A program made the translations under genes and the position numbers. The notes under the pieces are model-generated. The model saw nothing but the letters and a program-made list of their open reading frames with translations, was not told the origin of the DNA and made no database searches. A DNA stretch of 64,000 nucleotides from Collybia mongolica. Taxonomy: Eukaryota > Basidiomycota > Agaricomycetes > Agaricales > Clitocybaceae. Shown here in pieces: positions 11,566 to 23,424 of the stretch (the first letter of the stretch is position 1; the number at the start of each line of letters is the position of its first letter). The DNA is taken from NCBI GenBank assembly GCA_013420905.1, contig JAAXNY010000008.1, positions 1,674,001 to 1,738,000 of the forward strand, read 5' to 3'.

Positions 11566-12944
11566 ATGAGTCTCGACCAGAACCTCTTCACACTCCTTCT
11601 CACACAGAACAAAGACAATCCACATGTTGTTGATCTCGTTGACCCCGCGGGAATGATCCATTATCGAAAACAACGGCTACCTGGAGTAGAATACAAAGCA
11701 GAGGTGTATGGTACGTTCTGCGTTTATGGTTGTTTCGGCAATTGCTGAATACCTTTAGATCCACTTTCGGAATCTCTGTTGATCACCGCTACGGCGCCAG
11801 CAGCCACGAGCAAGCATAAAACCCTGGAGTTATGCAATCCCACAACTATCGTGGAACTCAAATATACCGGGACACTGTCATTTAGATGGGGCTTCAAATG
11901 GGAGGAGTAAGTAATATAATCAAGCACTCAATAAGGGTCCTTATCAATTATAAAGCCATGAATTCGAGTGGAAACGTGAAGAGTGTTTTATGTTGCGCAA
12001 GCCAGATCCTCCCGTCCTCGTGGCAATCACAAAAGAGCCCGCCGGAAGACTCAAGACCACCTCTGTCCAAATGCTCGACTACAACCTCAACCGGTGCGGA
12101 CTATTGACCTGATTCTCGCCAGTCAATCGCCTTATCATGTCTCTAGCTTTGATATCAGTGATCGAAAGGGCCTTGAGATCGTTATTTTAACTGCCCTTCT
12201 GACATTCCAAGATTCCAATGAAAGTTATCATACCCCAAGGGAGGACGGACTATCCAACTCGTCAACCCCCCTGCTCGCCAGCAGGAAATCGTCAAGTTCA
12301 GGTATTCCAGGAACATCAAGTTCACCTCCACGTCCAACTCCACCCCCGAAGCCTGCGCCCAAGACTGGTGTAGACAGGGTGAAGGAACTACAAAAGGGTG
12401 ATTATAATGAGATTACGGTTGAGGAAGAGGGACATGTAAACGATTATGCCGCGTACTGCGTAAATATCATCAAGGTGTGTAGCTTTCACTATAATTAGGT
12501 TGTCAACTGATGTGGCGGTTTGGAAGGATGATGCAATTCTATTCGTGACATTACGGTCGGCAGGAGCTGAGCAAGTCCCGAAGGTGTTGCAAGTTGTCGA
12601 GCAAACAAAACGGATTCGGCACAAGGAAGGTCAGTCCCAACAAGTCGACTTTAGTCATATTCTCTTATACATCCACAGGTCTTTCGGACGAAACGGACCT
12701 TCATCAATATGTCCTCTATGACACAAAAAAAGTGGGACCGAAACGTATTGTACTGGATGATTCGGCGAAGACAAAATATAGCCCACCTAATTCTCTCACC
12801 GTACACCTTAGTAAAATAGACATGCCAGAGCTGCAACCCAAGGCTGCGACACAAGATACTCCAAATAAGGAGCCGAAGAAAAAGGACGAGCTGAGAAAGA
12901 AGGATGAGTCAAAGAAGGAAGAGAAAAAGGGTCGGTGGAAATGA
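11566..12944 (+). CDS. Uncharacterised fungal protein with Lys-rich C-terminus
   Basis: Exons: 11566-11710, 11759-11906, 11956-12093, 12147-12474, 12527-12629, 12679-12944; all phases close (375 aa). I do not assign it to a known domain family. The N-terminal about 190 residues look like one compact beta-rich domain (FRWGFKWEEDHEFEWKREE, then VAITKEPAGRLKTTSVQ, ending near FDISDRKGLEIVILTALLTF). A Ser/Pro linker and a second ordered segment follow (DDAILFVTLRSAGAEQVPKV...DETDLHQYVLYDTKKVGPKR). The C-terminus is a highly charged Lys/Glu run. An alternative splice from 12930 (GTCGGT) to 13007 would skip this stop and give a 531 aa form with a Pro-rich tail ending at 13488. Confidence 0.7.
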
Positions 12945-13814
12945 TTCCCGTCTCGCGACTGCATATTGTTGACCCACGTCCGCGATTCTTCCCCGAACAC
13001 CAACAGCAACTAAAAACCCAAGCACAATCCCATCCACCACACGCCCGCAGAAGAAGCTCGGGAAATCTGCACGCTCCGCCTCCCCCAGTTCACGCATCCA
13101 CGCACACCAGGACCATACAAACCAACCTCCACCCTCCCCCTCACGGCTTAACAATCCCAGCAACTATGCGGCCCCCCCGCCAGTCCACAATTCCACCCGT
13201 CCATCCATAAGTTTCCCCGCCCCCTGTACACCTAATATCGTTGCGCCACCATCACCCAACCCACATACCCGGCCCATCCGCAATTCCTTCCATGCGGGTG
13301 TTGGTTCACAGAGCTTTTTCAGCTCCTATGCTCCCCCTCTCTTGCATACAGACTCACATGTCCCACAAGGCCAAAGTATCCCGCCTTGGCAATCCACAAA
13401 TCCTCCGCCTCTACCGCCACCTCCAGAACAGAAAGCCGTGTCACTGGTTGCGGGAATATTTGAAAGGCTGCAAGGCCATAGGCGGTGAGGCAACGTCGTG
13501 CTGTGAGGGGCTGTATCCGAGGTTCTTCCACTACTCAAAATCTGTAGGGTATGATTCTTGCTTTTATTTATTCCCTCGTATACCGCGTGCCATCGGTCGC
13601 CTCCCCCAGATGTGGAGGCTATGCCCAAGCTGGCGACACCTCAGGCGAACGGCAGCTATTTACTAACTAATCAAAACATCTGGAAATTGTTTGGAACAAC
13701 ATGTATCATATAAGTCATTTGCAATGGAAGGACGAGGATGTTTTGAATTTGATTTTCAAGTTGGATTCGGGGCTAGCACGGATTCGGTGTAGTGTGTTGA
13801 AACCTATGAAATAG
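12945..13814 (+). pseudogene. Broken 3' extension of the 11.6-12.9 kb gene
   Basis: Joined through an intron 12931-13006, the frame from 13007 stays open for 160 codons of Pro/Ser-rich sequence, then meets TGA at 13486-13488 and again at 13504-13506. Beyond the stops the same frame still reads coding-like (GAVSEVLPLLKICR). Across an intron (about 13550-13610) it continues as DVEAMPKLATPQANG. A shifted frame then reads NNMYHISHLQWKDEDVLN to a TAG at 13812. Both TGA codons are one C-to-T step from CGA. This suggests that a longer ancestral C-terminus has decayed, or that it is read through unrecognised splicing. Confidence 0.4.
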
Positions 13815-15026
13815 TGATGCTCGTTGCAATTTTAACGAATACAATTTGAGTTCGACTTGGGCCAGCCACATTGCACTGGGATACGAAAGATTGGCGTTGT
13901 GAGAAACGTAAGTGATCGATAAATATGATGACGCCGCATCCAAGGCCAAGATAGGAATCGGCCGATATTAACCGATGGGAAGGTTTGATTCCGGAATAGG
14001 CTAGCCGTGTGTGCCTATGACGCAGGGGACCAAGGGACACACAATTGAAATTCATTTTTACAACTCCACCTACACGCGCTACGATTCTGAAATACAAATA
14101 ACAAAGGCAGTAAAATGTGTGCTGGCACAGCTAAACCTTTTCTGTAATTTCGAACAAGTACTTGCATATATCATGTCAAAAATTGGATATGCACAGCCCC
14201 GCTGCGGTCATAGCACGGGGCAATGGACAAGTGGGCGCTCCCGCGTTCCGTGCTGCCTCTCCAAATTTTTTTTTTTTCTTTTCCTTCTTTTTTTTTCTGG
14301 GCGCGGACACGAGGCAGAGCCACCTGTCATAGTTGTTCGGGCCATGCTCAAAGACAGCTGGATCTATATTCGCAATGTTTCTGTCAACGTGCATGTCCGT
14401 GTCATGTGGTAATTGGCTATCATTGATCAATAGTATTCGGGATCCGGGCCAGGTAATACAGGTTGTACGGGTGGACGGTACAGTACGTAGTGGTGGTACA
14501 CAAGGAGGGAGGGCCGCGCAATCACGGACTACGCAAATCATCGGGGTAGCGGGTTATTAAAATGTACGTATGTTATTAGGTGTGTCGTGAGGTGGGTGTG
14601 TGGTTACAAGAAGTCAAAGAATGAAAAAGAAAAAATAAAACAACAAAGGAAAATGCTATGGGGATGGTACAAGGAGTGTGTTTTTGGGTGGGGAGTGTTT
14701 ATCTCGTAACAAAGCATAAAGTAAGGACGGGCGCGGACATACCCCCAAGTAGGGATATGCACGATTAATAAAACGCTATAAAATGTATGTGCGAAGGAAT
14801 AATGGTGTTTGGGACCAAGAAAGAGTGCACAGCAGAAAGACGTCGGCTTTCTTGTCGCGTTTTGAAGTTTCGACAGGAGGGAATGGTGTACGAGACGCCA
14901 AGCCGGAATATTACATTGGCTGGTGATAGTGGTGGCAATTTGTACAGGCCAAAACACGCCGACAAGCGGTGAATGGTTTGCGTCGGGCCGTGCGACGGGG
15001 GAGAGCAAAAACAAGAAGTGAATTGT
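13815..15026. other. Intergenic, no gene seen
   Basis: It contains T-rich tracts near 14264-14298 that encode nothing recognisable. The frames here are short and of low complexity. It is the 3' flank of the minus-strand gene at 15027. Confidence 0.5.
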
Positions 15027-16216
15027 CTATGAGACACTCGCCACTTCAATAAAGCTCCTCCAACTCCATCGTGAAGCATCTTCATCGTTCTGGAGATCAA
15101 TGAAGCTCTTCAGGGGAAACCAGTCTTTGGTCTTCCGCCGGTGCGGTGTTGAGGACGTAGCTGACAGAAGCGAAGGGAATCGCCCAGTGAGGGGCGCGCT
15201 CTTTGATACCTGCATGCGCATCGGGGAAAGAGCGGGGAGAACCACATCCTCTGGTTCCAGCAATATATTGAGAGTCATCCGCTGACTATTCCCGAGATCG
15301 AAAAAGTCAGAATCGGCATCCTCATCATCACTCATGCTCATGAAATTGCGCGCGCTGGTCTGTGCCATCGACTTGAAAGCAGGGAGGTCCGCGGATTTGG
15401 AGCGGCCTTCCAGGCGCGCCAGGGCTGCCGAGCGGTTAATTTTGCGGACGCGGGTCGAGACAGATGATGTGGTGGACAGGCGATGTATGACCGGATAGAC
15501 GGCGGGCGGTGCAGGCGTACGCGATATCACCAGGGAGGGCGCGGACTGGGAGGGAGGTTCAAGCGAAAGACTGAGGGTGGGATTGATGGCAATGGAGGGC
15601 AGGCGTGGGGGCGTGGATGATGATGCTGATGCAGGAGGAGATGGGAGTTGCTCTTGTTCCTTAGGCACATCAGGGAGAGTGATGGAGGGTGCAGGTTTGG
15701 GAGATGGGATGGTTCGGATTGAATCGCGCGATAGACGATACCGTAGCGAAGTGGTAGGGGGCGAAAGGCGGGTGGGGACCTCTGGAATCTGACTGTGGGC
15801 GGGGGGACATGATCAATGGAATGGAAGGGCAAGACATATTGATGTAAAAGAACATACGGGAATACGGAGATGGATTGCTTCGCAGGCCTCGAAGACCCTG
15901 ACGGAGCCTTGGCAACGATAGACGTCTTGCGTTTGAGGCTTGCTGAGCGCAGAGACTGGGACTCTGCGAGGTCGAGGGAGAGGAAGGACCTAAATTCCGA
16001 CTGGTCGCGCTTTGGCTGGAGGGTAAAGTAGAAGGCAGACGATTCATCTGTGGATGGAGTGCGTGTTGGAGGTGAGTCGGTGGGGAGACTTCCTCTACGG
16101 ACACCCAGGTGCAGTGGGGGTTCAGGGGACGGCGAGCGAGAGGAAGGGGTGCATGAGGGCTCAGAAAGGAGGCCAGAGGTGAAAAAGGGAGAGTATGGAG
16201 AGCCTGTGCGAAACAT
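15027..16216 (-). CDS. Ser/Pro-rich protein of unknown function
   Basis: Exons: 15858-16216 and 15027-15792 on the minus strand, intron 65 bp (374 aa). The ATG at 16216 opens the frame. The protein is dominated by Ser and Pro with many SP/TP dipeptides (possible kinase sites). Two blocks look less random: a basic stretch (TRVRKINRSAALARLEGRSK) followed by an acidic SMSDDEDADSDFFDLG, and the last 35 residues (KTKDWFPLKSFIDLQND, then SRWSWRSFIEVASVS), which look like a conserved C-terminal motif. No catalytic domain, signal peptide or membrane segment is visible. Function is unknown. The clean frame across both exons supports a real gene. Confidence 0.65.
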
Positions 16217-19073
16217 GAGTGGAGAGGAGGAGAAGTGCTTTGCAACTCTGGCAAGCGACGGTTTTATAAAGAATCAATTATTATGAATTACAATATCTTA
16301 GCACCAGATCCCATCGCCAGATTTCATCCGGACTTTTCTTTCCTCTTTTTTTTTTTTTTGTTCCCACAGTCGCGCTCCCTCTTTCGTCGGACCCTGCGCC
16401 ACAATCAATTCCATCCGCCCCACTCTTTGGGTCCAGTGTCAGGACTTCCCACAAAGTTTCTTCTCTTTCAACCATACCTGCATTAATCACTTCATGGCCC
16501 ATGCCCACTGTCATCTACCTTACTTATTGTGCCAATCCTTCCAGCTTCCGTTGTCATGGAACTTGTCCAACTGTCCCGATCTCCACCTGCGCTGTATCTC
16601 CCCATCAATCTTCCCGCCATTTTCTATATCCGGTCCACTACTCCTCGAGGACTAAAGCAGTTTCGAGTCAGCGCCCGCCGTACCTAAATTCCGATTTATT
16701 CACACACACATCCCTGCGTACAGATTCAGATTTCACATTATCTCTCCCTTTCACATTGATTTGCGAGTATGTGACTAATAACGCAACCAATCTTCGTCCC
16801 AACCACTATTGTCCCCCCCATTCACGTGCATCAATACCCAACACGCAAGATCGACGTTTTTTTTTTCACACAGAGTTTTCCATCCAACAACGTTTGTGAT
16901 CTGAATTCCGATTTCCGCTTTGTCGTTTGTCCTGCCCTCTCATTTTATTTTATTTTATTCATTTTTTCGCAAAGGAGATGAAACGTTTAACGGTTAATGT
17001 TCGCCCCGGTTCCTTACCCTCAGGCGAGGCGCGCGGGGCGGGATAAAACCCATAAGTCACAATTTCCAACTTATTCCATTTCGGCTCTAGTTCCCGACGT
17101 TGCCAGGTCTTTTAGCGAGTTGTTTCACACAGACGGGACAAATGTTCAAAAATAAAGTCTTTTATTTTTAATTGACCGGACGGAACAGAGAGTGAACCTC
17201 CGGCCAAAGGTAGCCGAGGTAACACAAGCGTCTGCTGGCTGAAACTAGCGTTCGACACGTAGAGGATAGTTGGGGGGGGAGACCCTTGCCTGCAGGCAGC
17301 AACCATCCACATGCCAGTGGGCGCCGACATCTTCGTACCGAGCACGAGCGCACATTAATTCTCTCACCTGCACCTACTCTCACACTGAGTCAGAAGTAAT
17401 TGCTCTTGCGTCCTATTAATGATGTATGAAGTTGCCTGATTCCTTTATCCATTACCTTCTCTAAATCCCATCATTAATCTAAAGGCCCCCCTGCGCTTCC
17501 CGGGTTCTTGACCCGCAGATTACACCACCCTCAATCTGACTCGATTCAAGCGATTCCACCAACTGCACCACATGCACGCATGCGTGTCATCTTAATGACT
17601 TTGGGAGCCAAGGAGGCCGAGAGAACAGATTAGAGCGCTTCGCAACAACGTGGTAAAGGCGTGATGGCGTTTCCATGCTCTTTCTATCACCTGCAGGTAG
17701 AATCTGAATCCCTTTTGACTTCTTCACCTACCTACTTGTGCACTCTCTACTCTGATCCGTCTTCCCTTCACAGCGATCTGTATCGGATGAGGTTACACCA
17801 ACCCAGGGTTGAGGACACGCAACGTATACATTTTTGAACCGCGATCATCCCCTGCAGGCGCGTAACCAAAAGAAAGTCCACCTCGTGTTTGTTGGTCCAT
17901 CTCAAGCCTCTTGTACCTCCATGCGCTGCCCGCTCATTCAGTTGAAAAGACAAGAGGGGGCATCCGTTGATACCCGGCCGGGGATCAATGCTTTATCACA
18001 TCACCATGGGTGTATGTACTTACCATGACTGTTTTTGACAGCTATCACATGTACTTAACCTCACTCCAGTCTCCCTATGTAATACACAAAAAAAACCTCA
18101 ACACGGCAAAGAACAAGCCACCTATTGTCAATCCGACACACAATCACACCCCTTCAAGTTTAAAATTTTTTTCTTCATCACAGCTTCTCCCTCCCGCCAC
18201 AAAGCATGTTCATCGGTACCGCGGTTCCAGGCTCTTAGTCAAATATCCGTACGCCACAATTTACGCCTGAGTTACTACGTAGATAGAGTAAATCCGCCAA
18301 GTACATATTCGAAATGAAAAGACCCTCGATCGTCGGGTTATCACAGTGTGCTGATACCCATGACATCGCACTAGCACTTACCACTATGGCAACAGGGAAC
18401 CGCCAGCTTCGGTTGTCAATTATCCATCATTGTTTGGCCAATGCCGATGTTGATGCCGAACAGAAATATTATATAATATATATTTTTAATCAAAAATTGC
18501 AAGAGCAGCCATTATTAGTCAGCTTTCGATTGGTAACATCAGGTCCGAGTCACCACAATGTCAGATCTATTCAATGCATGTAAACGGCCAACCTCGCGCG
18601 CAATCAAACTCTTACCATGGACCAAACGACACTTTCGGGGAATAATGCAGGTGGCTCCTGCATGAAGAAATCACACAAGTTTCCTGGTCAGCAAACGATA
18701 GCGCTGGGTGCAGGAGCAAGGAAGCAGGATCCTCTCGAGCAGGCTTCTGGTAGATGTGGGGGAGAAGGAAGTCGAGGTAAGTGCTCGAGATTGCGATGGC
18801 TGGATAGTTGTGGTCTTACGACGATAGCAAATCCAGGAGCTGTGGTAGCCAAAACCAAAGATGGGGAATCCATCAACAGAAGTAATTCCAGGTACACAGG
18901 GCATCGGTGCGCAAGCCGACAGGTTACTATAGTGTTAAAAACTATTTGACTGTATTAAAATGTATGAGATAGATTAGAATATAGTTTTCAACGAATGACG
19001 AAAAGCAAAAAGATAGGGAAATTCGGTTTTTCTAACATGCAAGGCCCGACCCAAATACCAACTACTTTAATCT
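16217..19073. other. Gene-poor stretch
   Basis: There is a short T run near 16350, a (TTTTA)n-like tract near 16945-16960 and a C-rich patch, but no conserved reading frame. The frames at 18314-18583 and 18617-18949 do not resemble proteins. It probably includes the promoter of the minus-strand gene at 15027-16216 and old repeat remains that I could not delimit. Confidence 0.5.
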
Positions 19074-20082
19074 TTAGTCCGTATCGTTGCTATCGAAAGG
19101 GAAATCTTCTGGCTCTGAATCCCAATTGGTGTAGTCCGTTGGCAGGTCAAAAAATATGCAATACTTATTGCAAACATGGTCAGATTCAAACTTTCCGAAT
19201 GTACTTGGAATGTTTCCCTCTGCAAAGATAAGGCCGAGCTTTCTAAAAATGTTATATTTTTTGTCGTTTGAGAACATTCGCCTTGTTTAAATGCAGTACT
19301 CACCCGTTTGTAAGGATCTGAGGATCTGTGAGAAGAGTTGCACCACCTAAAAACGGCTCGAGCTCAGTCCGTTTTGACCAAATGGATTATGAGGCCCATA
19401 CCTTGGAAGTCTGCAACGTATGCACGCCTGTTGGTTTGTAGATATTGAACATGCTGTGCAAACGAGAGGAATTCGGCGCGTTCATTGTCGGCAGTATTTG
19501 TGAACTTTCGAGGTACTTGCGAAAAACGCCTTCGACGGAAACGTTGGTATTTTCGGCGTTGAACAGCTTGTGGTCCCGTGAGGTTAAGGTATTGAAGGAT
19601 AATTTTTCTGCCATTTGATTGTGAGAAATGGAGTATTCTTGAATGAACTACCACACTTACTCAGAGACTTTCAACTCATAGTCATTTCGCAGGGTTGACA
19701 CCAGTTGTCGAGCTCCCATGTTTGGGAAACGTTCTTTAATTTCCTGTACAAACGGCGCAATCGTTGTGAATGTATGTTTCTGTTGGCGAGTACCAAGCAA
19801 ATTCCATTGACGACGACGCCGTTCAACTGAACATATACTAATCACCAATAAAAAATACTGAATAACATAAATCATGCTTCGACTCACCTAATCCCATGTA
19901 AGTCTTGATCAAAATAGTCCCGAGCATGCTCAACAATTTGTTTATCGTTGAGCCCTAGCTGCCAGTAATAGTGAACAACCGGATAAAGGTCATCATCAGG
20001 AGCTGGAAATGTTGAGGGGAGTTCTAACTTCATTTATGATATCAAACTTACGAAGTGGTTTGTGCTGGTTATTACGGGGCAT
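19074..20082 (-). pseudogene. Internally deleted DDE integrase-type transposon gene
   Basis: Minus-strand exons can be followed: 20052-20082, 19888-20002, 19661-19837, then about 19520-19607. They read MPRNNQHKPL, then LGLNDKQIVEHARDYFDQDL, SVERRRRQWNLLGTRQQKHT, and end in RRKYQRFRRRRF. I know this N-terminal module from transposase/integrase-core proteins scattered through Agaricomycete genomes. The catalytic integrase core that should follow is absent. Instead the sequence jumps within about 100 bp to what looks like the C-terminal end of the same family (GVHTLQTSKVW, TELEPFLGGATLLTDP, then FFDLPTDYTNWDSEPED, stop at 19074). The introns are still recognisable. It is a non-autonomous remnant. 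Confidence 0.6.
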
Positions 20083-21941
20083 GTACCAAGTGAACGACGA
20101 AGACTGAACATGTTCAGAACCTGTTTATCTTTGGCGGCGAGATGTGCGGCGCGCACTCCTGTTCCAGCACCTTCGACCAAATTCTGCTAAATACCGCAAT
20201 TAATTATTATAGAATATTAGATAATGATGGATATGAGAATAAATATACCTCGGCATTAGCATCAGCAATGGATAAACAACGGTATTTTCCGAAAAACGAA
20301 GCTGGCGGTTCCCTGTTGCCATATACCACCGTACTAAAGTCGTACCTGAGGGGTCCCTTTCTAATACACTTGCACCCTCGATCCCTATCCATCACACCAC
20401 ACCGTCACTTGGACTATGATACAAGTCATCCTCACGCAATTGGTCCCGTCGCCGACCCCACATACGCACATTTTAAACGTATACCTCCCGAGTTAATATC
20501 TTGATCGCCCACTTTCACCCTTGACCTCAAACACCTTCGATCCTCCCGGCACACCAAATTAGACCTATCCTCACCCGCTACTTCCACCCAAGCGTTGGAG
20601 CTCGGGCCACCCTATATATGGGTAGAAACACAGAGAGCCTCCTCTCTGGCTCAGTACTGTTATTGCGAGTTACGGGGCTAGTCATAATCCGCGATGGGCG
20701 CATGATCAGGCATTCCATCCAGGGTCAGCTCCAAGTACGTCCCAGTGACCAGCAAGTGACGTTCTGACCTCCCTCGGTTGTGCCACCCTATATCGGTGCC
20801 TCCGCATCGCGACGCACCACGTGATCGCGCGAGCCTAATCCTCCTTGGGCCTGAACTGTTCTTTCCTTCCACTCACGTCCGCCAGCACTGATGATCTATG
20901 TCCTTTCCCCTCCGCTGGCTCAGACATTGCCTTTCACGCCGATTTTGCTTTCCTCACTCCACACTCACCTCGGCGCGTTGCCCGCACAAATACGTGCACA
21001 GGTCCATTAGCCGCATTTGTTATATAACGTCTCAGTCTTGGGGTTTGGCGCCCCGAGCCCGATGTCATCACGCATCGGAATCTGGTTCCTTACTCACCGC
21101 CTCAAATGCGAAAGGAGGAGTTGTTCCCCATGAACAAAGGCCCGTCGACGGTCGATCTGCCACTGACATCCGGCCCTTTTTTTCGGACACTGTCCATTGC
21201 TAGGCACCCTCCCATCCCAACTTTATTGCTTGGGAACATATGGTATGATATACGCCATAATACTTATTCGTGGTCAGGTCCCGGACAATCAAGGTCTCGT
21301 GGTCTTTTTAGTGAATTTTGATCCAAGACCGAATGCATTAGGATGTGTATTCCCAGGCGCTGTAACACAGTTATCTGCTATGATCTTAAATTCATGATTT
21401 TCTTGGTTGAACTTGTCACCAAAGGAATGGACTACTGAGTCCCTGATTACCCCGGATATACAACGAGACCTTGAATGATATGCTGTGTTCCCTGCACCGA
21501 TTATGAAGGAGCTGTTTTTCGGTGTCTTGACCTTGATCATCCGGTGACCAGAGTGCAGCAAGTAATGATCTCTGAGCATCCTTTACCTCCGGGGTTACTC
21601 CTTGGAGGGTCGGTTAACATGTCAGTATGCCAGATTAAAACGCTATATACGCATAAGTTTAGGCACGGAGGATTCATCTTTCCGTCGTCAGATCTTCGCG
21701 GTCAGGTGGTGATATATCTACGTTATGCCGAGCTCGAATAAGGGCACTGCTTGTAGACTCCCGCAGACCGCGTAGAGTATGTAAAAGTTCGACAACATGG
21801 CTACAAGGTTACGATGATAATGGAATGCAGGTCGCACCTTTTCGGTTAGGTCTCGGGATGCATAATCAACCTTCGTGAAGTACTACTTACTACGCCGAGG
21901 TGTATGCCGCTTCAACACTCGTAAATATTGGTCCGGAGTTG
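20083..21941. other. Gene-poor stretch
   Basis: No supported gene. A minus-strand frame at 21289-21579 is open for 96 codons and looks slightly protein-like but matches nothing I recognise. The flanks of the transposon relic show no clear terminal inverted repeat. Confidence 0.45.
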
Positions 21942-23042
21942 TCAATCTCCCGTCCACCCAAGTCGTCTCAGATCACGCTTGCATTCCTCCTTTTCCTTCT
22001 GTACTCTTGCCCAGTCCTCAATCACTTGCGCAAACCCACCCCCCACCCCATCGATCAACTTGAGCATCGCTTCATATTCCTCTGTCTGACGACTTAGTAC
22101 CAGTGTTTCGTCATCGAGTTTCCGTTCTTCTTTTTTCAATGTCGCGTAGGCGGATGATAGCGCTCCAGCTATAGTGGCCCGAGAGTCGGTCAGTGGTTTG
22201 GAATCATACAGCGCTTGGTGGGCGCGCGCGCGCATGAGCGATAGTTTTATTAGAGATGTCTCTATCGTCGTGGCAAGCAAGTCGTTCAAGGACGAATATC
22301 TTCTGTTGATATCTGGTGGAAACCTGGTCAAAACATCCAACAGATCTTTTTGCAAGTGGATGTGGCTCTACAGTGGAAAATATATTGACATTGGTGTTGT
22401 AGGCTCATAACTGGACTCGCCTCGCTGATCCTCTTAATCAAAGTTTCGATTTGACCGTATGCGGCTGTTACCTGGGAAGCTCGAGTTTCAATTTCGCGTT
22501 TCTCAGATTGGATGTACTCTGGTAGAGACCAAGCCATTTCCGTTCTTTCATGTTCACTAACTCCGTCCATCTTCTGTATGTAGGGGCATGTTTAGACATC
22601 GACCGCGAAGGAAGGCGGACCAACCGACATCTGCATGAAAGAAATCCGATATCGATATGAGAAGCGTATCCAGTTCTTCCTCTAGCCTCCGGGTGGCCAA
22701 TGGACCCAGCTTACGACAAGGTAAATGGCGACGAACAAATTTGAGCCAAAAGGACCTACTTCAATCCTCGGAGATGACCCAAAACGTATTATGTCTTTCT
22801 CGGAAAGAAGGCCAGTCCATCTTCTGGTCATGCCATTGAGGTCGTCATCGGATTCTAAAGGCCGTCGGGAAGATTCCAAGACGTCCCATAGAGTAAACTC
22901 GCCAGCAAGATCCTAATAAAAGCATTTATCAGGTTAAAAAATCTTTGTGGTTCCCCCGTACCTGAAGATTTAATATTGGATCCCGTTGCGCTATATCTAA
23001 CAACAAATCGTGGCAGAGTTTCTCGCGAATGGAATATACCAT
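21942..23042 (-). CDS. Coiled-coil protein of unknown function
   Basis: Exons on the minus strand: 22962-23042, 22760-22912, 22629-22709, 22412-22573, 21942-22367; total 300 aa with every phase closing. The start is MVYSIREKLCHDLLLDIAQR. Most of the length is heptad-like helix: SEKREIETRASQVTAAYGQI, a middle segment IETSLIKLSLMRARAHQAL, and a final TLKKEERKLDDETLVLSRQT ending in a short basic tail. The size and all-helical make-up resemble small structural subunits (for example kinetochore or augmin components), but no family signature lets me name it. Intron 3 (22574-22628) follows residue 78. Confidence 0.7.
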
Positions 23043-23424
23043 TATAGTGGCGGGTCATGATCAAGCGCGGTTTGTGAACGATTCAGTAACCTCACGTGAT
23101 AATAAATTTAAATTGTATTCCGGCAATTTCGGACCTGTCAACCGGAACTGACCGGGCCAGGTACAAATCGAAAAACAATTTTGGCTCAGATCGCTTAATG
23201 CCAACATTGAGCTGAAAAGATGCTTTCGTCCGGTCACTGACAGCATTGAAAAGATGAAGCCATCCAACGAGAACGGTTCCTAACTCAGTGGTCCGTATTA
23301 CTCTCCATGTGTATGAAAACCTCCAGGCAACCTTTGACTAAATACATCATCAGGGTCGACTGGAAGGTATTTTAACGAACAAGCCTGATTCCCTCCAACG
23401 AGTATCCCTAGCTACACCACACCC
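23043..23424. other. Divergent intergenic region
   Basis: 382 bp between the coiled-coil gene (minus) and the F-box-like gene (plus). It should carry both promoters. No further feature is visible. Confidence 0.45.

Noticed and set aside
13485..13521. Possible 37 bp intron removing both TGA codons in the 3' extension
   Set aside because: It is shorter than the other introns here and shifts away from the coding-like frame that follows.
14011..14560. Overlapping open frames around the T-rich tracts
   Set aside because: Low-complexity translation (runs of Phe/Lys), no splice-consistent extension and no conserved motif.
18617..18949. Opposed frames of about 110 and 77 codons
   Set aside because: Neither resembles a protein family and no neighbouring exon extends either frame.
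21289..21579. 96-codon minus-strand frame that looks mildly protein-like
   Set aside because: No start context, no adjoining exon and no recognisable motif. Left as unassigned rather than called a gene.
22682..22879. Frame reading through 22759 (VAIYLVVSWVHWPPGG)
   Set aside because: A GTAGGT...TAAG intron (22710-22759) joins RIE to LGPLATRR in frame and gives a better protein; the read-through is intronic.
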